In this document: positions 33,546 through 44,853 of the stretch, piece after piece
Position numbering within the stretch: the stretch's first letter is position 1
Layout: each line of letters begins with the position of its first letter
Assembly: GCA_026119855.1 (NCBI GenBank)
Contig: JAOWBW010000861.1
Span: forward strand, 516,884 to 580,883
Origin: Campanula takesimana
Taxonomy: Eukaryota; Streptophyta; Magnoliopsida; Asterales; Campanulaceae
Length of the DNA stretch: 64,000 nt
Direction: 5' to 3'
The notes under the pieces: generated by a model
Database searches by the model: none
What the model was told of the DNA's origin: nothing
The model's input: the letters and a program-made list of their open reading frames with translations, nothing else
Translations under genes and position numbers: made by a program

Positions 33546-36500
33546 CTATTCTCCAAGCCCCATTGAAGCTATACATAGCTTGAATTTATCAAGGTTTACC
33601 ACCTTAGTTAACATGTCAGCCGGGTTCTCCGATCCCAATATCTTCTCCAGCCTTAAGATCTTCCTTTCCAAGAGATGCCTGATGTAGTGAAACCTCAGCT
33701 CAATGTGCTTCGTCCTAGAATGAAACGCCGGATTCCTAGCCAAATGAATTGCACTCTGACTGTCACTGTAGAGAGCATTACCACTTCGCGTCTTCCCAAG
33801 TTCACCCAAGAAGTTCTGTAACCATACCATCTCTTTGCTTGCCTCTGTCACTGCCATATATTCTTCTTCCGTAGTCGATTGAGCCACGATCTTCTGCAAT
33901 TTAGAAGCCCAGAAGATTGCCGTACCACCCAATGTGAAAACATAACCCGTAGAACTTCTCCTCTTGTCCAGATCGCTTGATGCCAAATCCGCATCCACAT
34001 AACCCGCTAACACGACCTCCTTACTTGAGAAACATAGAGCCTTACCAGCAGTACCCTTTAAGTAACGCATGATCCATTTGACCGCTTCCCAATGTTGCTT
34101 CCCTGGATTGCCCATGTACCGGCTGACTACTACCACCGCATGTGTAATGTCTGGCCTTGTACACACCATTGCATACATTAGAATCCCCACTGCCGAAGCA
34201 TATGGAGTCCTCTCCATCTTGTCACGCTCCTCCTTGCCCTTAGGTGAGTCCTTCTCAGATAGCTTGAAGTGCATACCTAATGGTGTCCCTGTTGGCTTAG
34301 CCTCTTCCATGCAAAATCTTGCCAAGACTTTCTCAACATATTCTGCTTGTGAAAGAACCAACTTACTCGACTCCCTATTCCGCTCAATCCCCATGCCCAA
34401 GATTTTTCTGGCCTCCCCCAAATCCTTCATCTCAAACCGTTCTGACAACTGAGCCTTCAATCTGTTGACCTCTCTACTGCTAGAGCCCGCTATTAGCATG
34501 TCATCCACATATAATAGCAAGATTATGTACCCGTTGTCCGTGTTCTTGAAGTAGCAACAATGATCCGCCTCACATCTGATAAAATCAATATCGTGCATGA
34601 ATCCATTGAACTTTCTGTACCATTGCCTAGGAGCTTGTTTAAGGCCATACAAGCTCTTAGTCAACCTGCAAACCAGTTCCTCGCTACCCTTAGACAAGTA
34701 ACCCTCTGGTTGTACCATGTAAATTTCTTCCTCCAAATCCCCATGAAGAAAGGCCGTCTTTACATCCATCTGTTCCAGCAGCAAATTATCTGCCACTACT
34801 ATACCCAGAACCATTCTGATAGTAGTCATCTTCACAACAGGGGTGAATACCTCGGTGTAGTCAATACCGTATTTCTGCTGAAACCATTTTACAACCAACC
34901 TTGCCTTGTAACATTTACTGCCGTTTGCTTCCTCCTTGATCCTGTAAACCCACTTGTTATGCAATGCCTTCTTCCCCTTAGGCAGTTTAATCAACTCCCA
35001 AGTTTTGTTGGCCTTCAATGAGTCCATCTCATCATCCATCGCAGCTTTCCACTTATCACAAAGTGCACTCCGAACAGCCTCCGCATAACACTCCGGTTCA
35101 CCACTATCTGTTAGCAACAAATAGTAATTCGAAGGAGAATACCTATCAGGAGATCCACGCAATCTGATGGATCTACGCAGCGGAATATCCGGTTCTGTAG
35201 TATGTGGTTCATCTTCAGTGACCCCCTGACTTTGGTCATCATGAACCGTCCTGCTCCCACCCGAGTTTGGAATATCCACCTCAACAATTTCTGGTTCCGA
35301 ACTAACCTCTTCAGATGCCCCATTTCTGTCCTTGTACAATATTTGTTCATTGAATACAACATCTCGACTACGAATAACCCTATGATTTTGGTCATCCCAA
35401 AACTTATACCCGAAGTCATCCCCGCCATAACCAATGAATGTACATTTTACAGATTTAGCATCTAATTTAGTTCTATCAACAGAGTCTATATGAACATATG
35501 AAACGCAGCCAAATATGCGAAGAAATGACAGATGTACCTTCTTGCCACTCCATGCTTCCTCTGGAATTTCATTCCCCAATGGTACCGATGGTCCCCGATT
35601 GATCAAGAAAGCTGCCGTGTCAACTGCATATGCCCAGAACGTCTTCGGAAGTCCACACTTCAACCTCATACTTCTAGCCCGCTCGTTCAATGTCCTGTTC
35701 ATCATCTCTGTAACCCCATTGTGTTGTGGTGTGCCCTTTGGAGTCTTCTACATGCGAATGCCATTCGCTGCACAATATTCCTTGAACTCTCCAAGCTCAT
35801 ACTCCCCACCATTATCTGATCTCAAGCATTTAAGCTTAAGACCCATCTGATTCTCCACCAAAGCCTTCCATTTCTTAAACACCTCGAATGCCTCATCTTT
35901 GTGTTTCAAGAAATAAACCCATACTTTCCTTGTCGAATCATCAATGTACGACATGTAATATGACGCACCACCCAGAGAAGTTACCGGGGCCGGCCCCCAC
36001 AAATCCGTGTGGACCAAATCCAACTTTGCTTCCCTCAAAGCCCTACCTGTCCTCGAGAAATTACTCCTCGCCTGTTTGCCAAACACACAATCTTCGTAGA
36101 TCCCCACGTCGACTGTCTTCAAACCCGGTAGTCTTCCCTTTGAGCAAAGTACTTTCATCCCCTTCTCACTCATGTGACCCAATCGATAGTGCCACAATTC
36201 TGTATCACCCTTGGCTGACGCCACCGCGATACTATCCTTGGTGTTATTCGTCAAATACAATGTCCCCTCTTTATTACCCCGAGCGATCTCAGAATCCTCC
36301 TTGGTAATAACCCAGTTCCTGCAGCCAAAAGTTACCTTGTAACCTTCTTCATCCAACTACCCAACTGATAGCAGGTTCTTTTTCAAACCCGGAATGTTTC
36401 TGACCCCGTGTAGATGTAGGACCTTCCCGTCCGATGCTCCTATTCTGACATCCCCCTTCCCCTTGATTTCCAAAGGCTCTCCATCTGCCAGATAGACCTT

Positions 36501-37451
36501 ACCGAAATCACCGGAAGTATAATTTTTCATCTCCTTTGCATGCCCGCATGAGTGGAATGATGCCCCCGAATCCAGCACCCATGATTCTAGCGCACTACTA
36601 ACACTTAGAACCAGTACATCTTCACCTTCGATTATCACATTCGCCGATTTATCCCTTCGCATGGGACAATCCTTCTTGTAGTGTCCTAACTCCTTACAAT
36701 GATAGCATTGAACCGATCCTTTCGCGACCCTTGGTTTGTCTCTGATCTCCACGGCCTTGCCCTTACCACCCACTACGTTTTCCCTTGATTCAGTTCTCTC
36801 CTTGTTGCTAGTACCCGGCCTTCCCCTGCTAGTGGTAGTTAAGGCCGATCCCGAAGTAGACGATGTCCCCAATTTCTTCAAACGATTTTCCTCACCCAAC
36901 AGAAAGTCTTTAACATCATCATACTTCAATTTGTTCTTACCCGCTGAAGCATTGATCGCTGTCACCGTTCCGCTCCAACTTCCTGGTAAAGACGCTAGCA
37001 ACAAACACGCATGAACCTCACCATCAAATGTAATATCCAACGCAGTCAATGAGTCTATAACATCCATAAACTCATCGATGTGTTTAGCTAAGGATCCTCC
37101 CTCTTGCATCTTGAGACTACCCATTTTGGGTATCAAATCAACCTTGTTTGCAGCAGATAGAGTTTCAAATCTCTCAGTAAGATAATCTAATAGCTCCTTT
37201 GTGGTTTTTGCCTTCTTGGTAGTCTTCACGATCCACTTTGACAAAGTAGATCTAACCACCCCTAGGGCTTTCCGATCCATGAGATCCCAATCTTCCTGCT
37301 TTTCTCCTTCCGGCTTGACTCCCTTTAGAGGCTTATAGAGATCTTTGTTGTACAAGAGACCCTCTATCTGCATTCTCCAAAACCCATAGTCAGAACCATC
37401 AAATTTCTCCACCGCTTGTTTATCCTTGCCCATTCTTGATTGCTTGAACAA
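33546..37451 (-). pseudogene. gag-pol of Tork-like Copia with two amber stops
   Basis: One frame of about 1300 codons; the start is probably the seventh codon of the open frame (ATG at 37433-37431), since KFDGSDYGFWRMQIEG is the usual gag beginning. Order: gag, CCHC knuckle CYHCKELGHYKKDC, protease DSGASFH, integrase, RT with LLYVDDMLIAG, RNase H. TAG at 36357-36359 (PR/INT junction) and at 35748-35750 (integrase core); sister families have Gln at both, so each is probably a CAG-to-TAG change. In the integrase zinc domain the first Cys of CxxC reads Tyr (YEDCVFGK). No indels. Confidence 0.92.
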
Positions 37452-37502
37452 ACCCTAATCGCCCTATAACCCGGAACGATAAACCAGAGCTCTGATACCA
37501 GT

Positions 37503-37973
37503 TGTTGTGGAATTGACCCTCCAACACCCAAGCAATATCCCAAGAAAATAATGGCACCACAAACAAGCACAAGAAATAAAGCACAAGAAAAGACACAGAA
37601 ATTGTTAACCCAGTTCGTCAATATGTTTGACTACGTCTGGGGGCACTACCAAGCCAGGATCTTGCACTATAATATGTTTGTATGAAGTTACAATGAGTTA
37701 TGAGGCGGAACTTTATTTATATAGCAAACCTAGAATGAGACCTAAACCTAAACATAAGAGAAATCCCGTCAAAACTGCTATTTCCCGAATTCCCATCGGG
37801 GCACCGAGCGCCCGCTTGGGTTACCCCAAGCGCCCGCCTGAATTAATCCGCCAGGAACCAAAACCTTCTGCCCAAAAGGTTTTGGGCGCCCGCCTGGTCT
37901 ATACCAGGCGATGGCTCGGTATGTCCGCCAGTTTGTCCTCCTCTTTGTTACTTAGAAGATCTCTACTCCAATA
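37503..37973 (-). repeat. 5' LTR of the Tork-like element
   Basis: 471 bp. The TATA box on the minus strand is at 37714-37723, 84 nt downstream (in sense) of the GC tetrad. It contains a 14-bp local duplication (AAGCACAAGAAA...) absent from the 3' LTR. Confidence 0.93.
37808..37915 (-). promoter_or_regulatory. GC tetrad of Tork-like 5' LTR, spacing 22-56-22
   Basis: Motifs start at 37808, 37830, 37886 and 37908. The centre gap is 6 bp longer than in the 3' LTR (an insertion of about GTTTTG); the pair spacing is unchanged. Confidence 0.75.
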
Positions 37974-38510
37974 GTTATCTCCTTGCTATATAGAGCGGTA
38001 GGCTTTATTGTAAACAGACACAGATTGTGATATTAGTGAAATATCCTGGCTTGGCAGTGCCCCCAGATGTAGTCATTGTTGTTGATGAACTGGGTTAACA
38101 AATATTGTGTTCTTTTCTTGTTGATTACTTTCATATTATTCGTATGCATGGTTGTTATGTCTCACCATTATCAGAATTGTATGGGCATGAACTGCACAGA
38201 TATACCACAATTCCCCAACAAAAAGTGGATAGACACAACATGGCTAGTGAAGCAAGGGTTCATGTCCTTAAAAAGTTTGAATAGTCAAACGTGAAGATCA
38301 TTTTGGGACGGAGGGAGTAATAATTAACAACTTAATATTGTCGTATCATATATGTTTTTCAAAGATAATAAGGATAGCGATTTAGAGCTAAGTATCGAAC
38401 AGAAAATCCAGAAGATCGTTGCAGTGATATGGGTTTCTCCTTGGCAATCAATCATTTGAGATGTTAACATTAATTGTGCTATTGAGAATTTGAGATCAAT
38501 TGTGCGATAT

Positions 38511-38651
38511 TTGAGATTAACCAATAACAATTCCTTTTAATTCAGTCCATCATTCATTTGAAATCAACCAACAACAATCTCTTTTATTTCAGTCGATCAT
38601 TCATTTGAGATCAATCAACAATAATTCCTTTTATTTCAGTCGATCATTCAG
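38511..38651. repeat. Three 47-bp tandem units
   Basis: Units begin TTGAGATTAACC (38511), TTGAAATCAACC (38558) and TTGAGATCAATC (38605) and end near CATTCAT. Identity is about 85-90%. Confidence 0.85.
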
Positions 38652-39032
38652 CAAAATAAAAGATGTGACTACATTACCTTACCCATGTTGACACAAAGTA
38701 ACACATCCTTTTGGTCACCAATTTTTATTTCGACTAACTATGTATGAACACATGATGCAATGATGACACAAGCGAGCTCCATATAAATGGTGTGCCACCA
38801 CACACATCAAAGGCAAAACATTCTTTGCTTTCAAGTCTTTCAACCATGCATCTTGTCTACCTAATTGGGTGTACACACATATAGGAAGGTTCCACCACAT
38901 ATGATCATTTCATAGTATCTTAAAGTTAAAATATTCAATTATAGTATCTCTTTTTTACTATAGTTTAATAATCTTGGAAAATGAGGTTGTGTGCATTTTA
39001 GGCATATAGCTAAGCTTCATTAATTCATCTTT

Positions 39033-39229
39033 ACCAAAGAGCTCTAGCTCAAGCGGTATCCAGTGTTAGCTTCCCATGCGGAGGTCTCGAGTTCGAATCC
39101 CGTTAGGGAGATTTGTGTTAGCCTATTTATAGGCCTAGTTGTAGCCATCATGGCCATTTGATGTAGCCTACGGGTAATTTATCTATCATTAATGAAATAA
39201 AAAACCCAATTTAAAAAAAAAAATCATAC
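39033..39229 (+). mobile_element. tRNA-derived SINE
   Basis: A-box TAGCTCAAGCGG (39045-39056) and B-box AGTTCGAATCC (about 39090-39100), followed by a unique body and an A-rich tail. TTCATCTTT flanks at 39024-39032 and 39230-39238. Its head also occurs as a remnant in STP13 intron 2. Confidence 0.8.
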
Positions 39230-39581
39230 TTCATCTTTGAATGGATATCATAAAAGTGAACCGGTAATCTTAAAAGAAAAATTTATCCACAAAATAATTT
39301 ACTCCTCTTGTACTTCAAAATAAAGAAATACAAAATCAGTTTTTCCATAAAAATATGAAAAACAAATTGTTTCTAACTAGGACCGGTTTTTAGTTCATAG
39401 TATTTGAACCGTTTGTAAATGAGGGGCTTTAAAGCCTAAAACCTTTTTTTTTTTTTTTTTTTTCTATTAAAGGGAACAAATCTATTAATAGTAAAATCTA
39501 TGAAGAAATCAAATAATAAATCATCCATCAACTTAATCAGACTCTCATCATTGGTGATTCCAAATAAGAATAGTGGCTAGT

Positions 39582-40060
39582 TGACGCAGCACGGAAGCGA
39601 TAAGTTTCGTGATTTAGCGCACTAATCACAAGATCTCATCCAGCGATGAAACCTCAAACACAAAACCTTGGAATACACCAAGAAAGAGAAATAAATCTCC
39701 AAGAACAAAAGTTCAATTGATAGTAAAAGTTGATCCCCTAAAACAATAAAACAAGAAGTATTTAAACCCTATCAACTAACAAACCCTAGTTTAACAAATA
39801 CCCAAACTACCCTAACTAATAATAAAGAAACAAAGATAAAAGTATTAATGAATTGTTTTAATAAAACTAAAAATATCTCGGCAACTCTTCCAGTCGGCGG
39901 ACCCGAGCGGGTGCCTGATTAGGACCACGCGGGCGCTCGATGATGGCAGAAACATTGCCCGGGCTGAAACTAATTCCAGGCGGGCGCCTGGTGAGTAGTA
40001 GGCGGGCGCCTGGTGGTCTCTCCAGAAATCTTCGCAGCAACAATCTTCTCTCCTACATCA
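39582..40060 (-). repeat. 3' LTR of gag-only element 1
   Basis: 479 bp; contains the GC tetrad 39907-40009. The gag-like frame of the element reads on into this LTR to 39970. Confidence 0.9.
39907..40009 (-). promoter_or_regulatory. GC tetrad of gag-only element, spacing 22-51-22
   Basis: GCGGGCGC-type motifs start at 39907 (one change), 39929, 39980 and 40002. A TATA-like TTTAAATA on the minus strand (39759-39766) lies about 140 nt downstream in sense. Confidence 0.75.
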
Positions 40061-40682
40061 GTCACTCCCTCTTCAAAAGAACTCGTCCCCGAGTTCATCT
40101 CCGAAGCTTGGAAAGTTCCGTCCCACTTGAATAAATATTTTGAATAGATCCGCTCCTTCAGCACAATTTGAAACAAAACGAATTTATCAAAAATAATCAA
40201 ACCTTCATTCTTTGTGTCTCGAATTGTTGCCTTTGGAATTGAATTTTTAATCATGGACATAACATAATCACCACTCGTCTTTCCATTAAAACCTTCGTTG
40301 ACTAAATACTCATCTCTTCCATTGAATACTTGAAGATCCTGATCCGCGGATTTGACTGCAACTAAACCTCCCCCGTTTGAATCTGAATCTTTTCCTTCAA
40401 TCGGCTCAACGCAGTGGAGATTTTCCTCGTGTCGTTCTTCTTCAGCACAATTTTTGTTATTCTGCAACAATACCTCGATTTGAGCCCGACGTTCTTCTTC
40501 GGCACGTTCAACAACTGCAGATCTACGCTCTTCGAGTTTCTGAATTCTGGCAGTATAGTGATCGGCTTTGTTAGCATAAAATTGGGCTTCCATCTTATGT
40601 CGCTGCCGAAGCACTCGCTCTCTTGCTGCTCGATTCAGATCTCCGATTGATTTATATTTCCGCACACGTCGATCATGCTTGT

Positions 40683-42104
40683 TGATAAATGACTATTTTA
40701 TAGTCATTTACGGTCTAAAAATATAATTTATTAGCTTTTATTCCACTTAAATTACTTATTTTCTACTCTTTATTTGATATAATGCACTTGGAGAATGTTT
40801 TTATGATGCAAACATGTTTTTAGTACATTCTTGAGAAAAAAGGGAGCTAAGGCATCATCTTTGTGAAGGAAGAACGCTTGGAAAAGAAAGAAATAAGCTA
40901 GTCCATTAAAAGTCAAAAGTCCAGTCAAAGCAAGGTCTGCTCGGCCGAGCAGTACCCTTGACTCGGCCGAGCATAAGGAATCAGAAAGGCAGATTTATTT
41001 TCAAAGGCTTGCTCGGCCGAGCACTTTTCCTTGACTCGGCCGAGCACCCCCTGAATCAGCAAAAGGTGCATTTTCAAATGAAGACCTCTCCAAGCACCCA
41101 TCCGGGAAAGATTGCCTCCCCTCCTCCAAAGCTTATATATAGAAGTAGAAATCAGTGATTGAGATATCTAGAAATATTGTAAACTTACTATAGTGAAATT
41201 TGTACTCTCAAACATCAATAAATTCTCAGAATTTGTGAAAGATATTCAACTTTTCTTAAGCAATATTCTGAGTTCTTCATCAATAATATTCAGAGGTTCT
41301 TTTCAAGTCTTTTATCTTCATTTCAATTCAGAATAAGTATCTCTTCTTCTATCTTTTCTTCTTTATCTTATTCTTGTTGTTATTTATATGGCTTGTGAGT
41401 AATCCCCCATTTTCTTGGGGTTGGAAACTCAATAACATTCATGTTTATTAAGTAGTCATGCTCTGAAATTCTTCTCTTCATCTTAAACAATTCTATTATA
41501 TCAAACTCTAACGCCTACAACCATGATGACGTCCATGATTTGTATGAATCTTAGTTAATCAAGGGAAGTACTGATCGGAGAACCTTGATTAGTGGATCCA
41601 TATAGTCAGAACTAAGTTCATTACTCACGAGAGTAGTGTAATGGCTTAGGGATGCTCCTTGAGTGGAAAGTATGCTGATTTTCATAAAAGAAAACTTAAT
41701 GGATTCTTACTAATTATGGGCCATCGAGAGATAAGGCATAATTAGTATGAGAATACAAACGCTATTTACTTGATCGTGAGAAGTAGTGTAGGCCAAGCAT
41801 ACCATCCTTGTTTTAAAATGAAACTTTAATCTAAATAGAGCATGGATAGTTGATGAATATATGTTGTTGATGTTCCAATCCCGAGGATTCCTTAAAATAT
41901 AAGAGTTTTTATCTAAGTTATAGTAATTGCAATTTCATTTCTAGTTTAGTGACAAACAATTTTATAACCCCCAATCATTTTCTTTTCTTTATTTTCTTAT
42001 TCTAAGCAAAGATATTTTGTAAGTAAAGTTGTCCTCGTGGGATCGACTCGCTCTTGCACTATCTATACTACATACACCCGTGCACTTGCGGAATAAACCT
42101 AACA
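40683..42104 (+). repeat. 5' LTR of Athila-like derivative
   Basis: 1422 bp, TGATAAATGAC...CCTAACA. TATATATA at 41134-41141; GC tetrad at 40938-41046. Confidence 0.95.
40938..41046 (+). promoter_or_regulatory. GC tetrad of Athila-like LTR, spacing 22-50-23
   Basis: Perfect palindrome cores CTCGGCCGAG start at 40940, 40962, 41012 and 41035. The last ends 89 nt before the TATA box. The geometry matches that of the Copia families in this window. Confidence 0.8.
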
Positions 42105-42168
42105 AGTTTTTGGCGCCGTTGCCGGGGACAACGGTTTACTTTCAAAATTTTTCTTTTGCTTTCTGTTT

Positions 42169-42203
<35 letters not shown>

Positions 42204-42276
42204 TTTTGATTATCTAACATCCCGTCAAAGAATTTGTGTCTTTAAATTTTTTTTCATTTAGGTTCTCTCAGAGTAT

Positions 42277-44853
42277 ATGAAAAGAGCCCGGAAGCCTCTT
42301 GAAGAGTTTGATCCGGAGCCAGAAAGGACCTTTCACGAAAGGTTAAGAAGATTTAGAGAATTTCTAGAAGCAGAAATGGCACAAAATGGTGACCAAAATG
42401 GAGACGGTGACGGAATACCTGCCACGCCACCACCTAGAACCCTTCGGGAGTTTGTTAACCCAAGTACCCCGGGAACTAGGACACCAATTATGGTGCCAAA
42501 TGCCGACGCAGCCCACTTTGAGATCAAGCCACAACTTTTGCACATGGTTATGAATAACCAATTCGGTGGCTCGGCACTTGAAGATCCCCACCTTCACATC
42601 CAATCCTTCTTGGAATATTGTGACACCACCCGAATCATAGGTGTCACTCCGGAAGCTATTCGGATGCGCCTTTTCCCATTATCACTAAGGGATAAGGCGA
42701 AACAATGGTTGAACGCGGTCCCCCACAATTCATTAACAACATGGGACCAAGTTCAAGAAGCTTTTCTTGGACGCTTCTTCCCACCATCCAAGACCGCTCA
42801 AATCCGGACCAAGATAACAAATTTCAGTCAAAATGGAGATGAGTCGTTATATGATGCTTGGGAGCGCTTCAAGGAGCTTTTAAGGATGTGTCCACACCAC
42901 GGGCTTGAAAAGTGGTTGATAGTGCACACCTTCTACAATGGTCTCACATTCAAGACTAGAGAGACCATCGATGCTGCCGCGGGAGGAGCATTAATGAACA
43001 AAGGAGTGGATGAGGTATATGACTTGATCGAGAGCATCGCCTTGAACCACTACCAATTGTCTAATGAAAGGGACCAACCGTAAGGAACAGCAGGTAAGTT
43101 TAATGTTGATGTTGTTACTCTTCTATCTTCGAAATTTGATATGCTTTTTAAGAAGATTGATAACTTGAATACAAATTCCGTGGCTAACGTTAACGTTATT
43201 TGTGAACTATGTGGGTCAAACTTACATAGTAGCAAAAGTTGTGAGTTGCTTGACACTAATTCTAGTGAACAAGTCAATTTTGTTAATTCTAATGGACAAA
43301 GAGGGGGTATGTATTCTAACACATACAATTCCGAATGGAAGAATCACCCCAATTTTTCCTATAGAAGTAATAATGTTTTAAACCCACAACCTTCCTCACA
43401 ACCACCGGGATTTGTACCCAAGAATTTCAACAATAATTCTTTCCCTCCCCCTAAATCTAAATTAGATCTTCTTATAGACTATATGGTCGAAAATAATAAA
43501 AATCAGGAGAAGATTAATAATGAATTTAGGGAAAACTTTAAAGTTTTGAATAGTAGGTTTAATAACCTAGCAGCGCATAATAAGATGCTTGAAAATCAGC
43601 AAGCTCAACAGGCCAGCACATCGCATAGACCACAAGGGAGTCTTCCCGGTCAACCTCAAAGGCCTAATGAGCATGCAAATGTAATAGTCTCGCTAAGTAA
43701 GGAAAAAGAGAACAATAGTCCAACCCCACTAGAAGTTGAGACTAAGAATGGTAAAAGCGAGATTAGTTACAATAAATACTTTGAACCACCGATACCCTAT
43801 CCTCAAAGATTAATCAAGAAAGGGGTTAATGATCAACATGCTGAGTTTTTGAAAATTTTGAAGTCTTTAAATGTTAGAGTTCCTTATTTCGATGATGTAA
43901 AAGAAATACCTTCTTATGCAAAACCTTTAAAAGAAATGCTTTTTAAGAAGAAGTCTTTAGAAGAATTTGAGAACTTTACTTTGGCGGAAGACGTTAGTGC
44001 AATTTTACAAAAGAAACTTCCCCCAAAACTCAAAGACCCCGGCATTTTTTCTATCCCTTGTAGTATCGGTAGGTGCAACGTGGAAAACGCTATGCTTGAC
44101 TTAGGGGCTAGTGTAAGTATAATGCCTTTTTCGGTAAGTGTGAGATTAGGTGTAGGGGAACTCAAGCCCACTACCATATCTCTCCAATTGGCAGACCGAT
44201 CCATACAATACCCGATAGGTATTATGGAAAATTTGCCCTGTCGTATAGGGAGCTTAATCATCCCTGTCGACTTTATGATCCTCGAAATAGAGGAGGATAA
44301 AGATATTCCAGTCATCCTTGGTAGGCCTTTCCTTGCCACAACAGGAGCTATTATAGATATTAAAAAGGGTACGCTTACTCTAAATGTAGGAAATGAGACA
44401 GAGGAATTTTGGAAGCAAAACCCAACTTTTGAAAACTATTGTCAAAATGATAAAGCCTTTGATAATAATCATAAGGAAATAAATGTCATTCAATCTATGG
44501 ATCCAAAAAAGGATCATATAGACAAACTAAATACTTATGAAAAATATGTCAAAGGAATTAAGGAGTCAAGGGCCAATGATAAGAATATAGACTGGAAAAG
44601 GATGCTACATGACAAAGATGAAGGGGATGATATCATAGAGAGGTCAAAAGAAGTAGCACCCAAGAAAACAACGGGATTTCGAGCATGTGAAGACTATCGT
44701 AAATTAATCCCGTCAAAGAAAAAGAATGGATGGCGCATGTGCATCGATCATAGGGCCTCAATCAAACCAACGGATATGCAATGGAAAATTGTCAAGGACA
44801 ATAGGCCATCTCAATACCATGCCATTTTTATTAAAAGAAAGGCGTCGAGCTAA
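42277..44853 (+). pseudogene. gag-protease of the Athila-like derivative, one in-frame stop, RT remnant only
   Basis: First part (268 codons): retrotransposon Gag domain (FPLSLRDKAKQWLNAVP, YDAWERFKELLRMCPHHGLE), ended by TAA at 43081-43083. The same frame continues open to 44853. It contains a zinc knuckle CELCGSNLHSSKSC (CX2CX4HX4C), a retropepsin-like domain with DLGASVSIMP and ILGRPFLATTGA, then a short RT start seen as DYRKL and GWRMCIDHRAS, and stops. The rest of RT, RNase H and integrase are missing. After the frame, CGACGTTAAAC-like DNA resembles the post-pol region of Athila elements, so an internal deletion is likely. Confidence 0.85.

Larger units (their letters stand above)
32986..37973 (-). 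mobile_element. Tork/TNT1-like Ty1/Copia retrotransposon, complete
   Basis: Minus-strand element with TSD GTTAT at 32981-32985 and 37974-37978. 5' LTR 37503-37973, PBS complement at 37489-37500 (TGGTATCAGAGC on the minus strand), gag-pol 37451-33546, purine tract complement just above 33436, 3' LTR 32986-33436. Inserted into the solo LTR in opposite orientation. Confidence 0.95.
32613..38220 (+). mobile_element. Solo LTR of a Tork/TNT1-like element, split by another element
   Basis: TGTTGGG...CCCCAACA ends with perfect TSD AAAAG at 32608-32612 and 38221-38225. Host parts 32613-32985 and 37979-38220 give a solo LTR of about 615 bp. TATATAAA is at 32800-32807. Its right part shares GTGCCCCCAGA and AACTGGGTTAACAA with the nested Tork LTR read on the other strand, so both belong to related families. 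It has no internal region, so it arose by LTR-LTR recombination. No GC tetrad. Confidence 0.85.
32526..38317. mobile_element. Stowaway MITE split by a solo LTR and a Tork element
   Basis: Left end CTTCCTCCGTCCCAAAATGA (32526) pairs with right end TCATTTTGGGACGGAGGGAG (38317) over about 25 bp. TA flanks at 32524-32525 and 38318-38319. Without the insertions it is about 180 bp. This is the outermost layer of a three-level nest. Confidence 0.85.
38320..39576. other. Intergenic DNA with tandem repeat and SINE
   Basis: No gene. It holds three 47-bp tandem units, a SINE and a long poly-T run (about 39446-39463). Confidence 0.6.

Noticed and set aside
34560..35021. 153-codon plus-strand frame
   Set aside because: Shadow of the minus-strand Tork pol; the same holds for other antisense frames over gag-pol regions.
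39085..39110. Possible tRNA gene (GTTCGAATCC box)
   Set aside because: The B-box belongs to a SINE: no acceptor stem closure, A-rich tail and flanking target duplication instead.
42130..42210. Poly-T tract before the Athila gag as a regulatory element
   Set aside because: A homopolymer of over 25 T is common in this region and may vary by slippage; no support for function.
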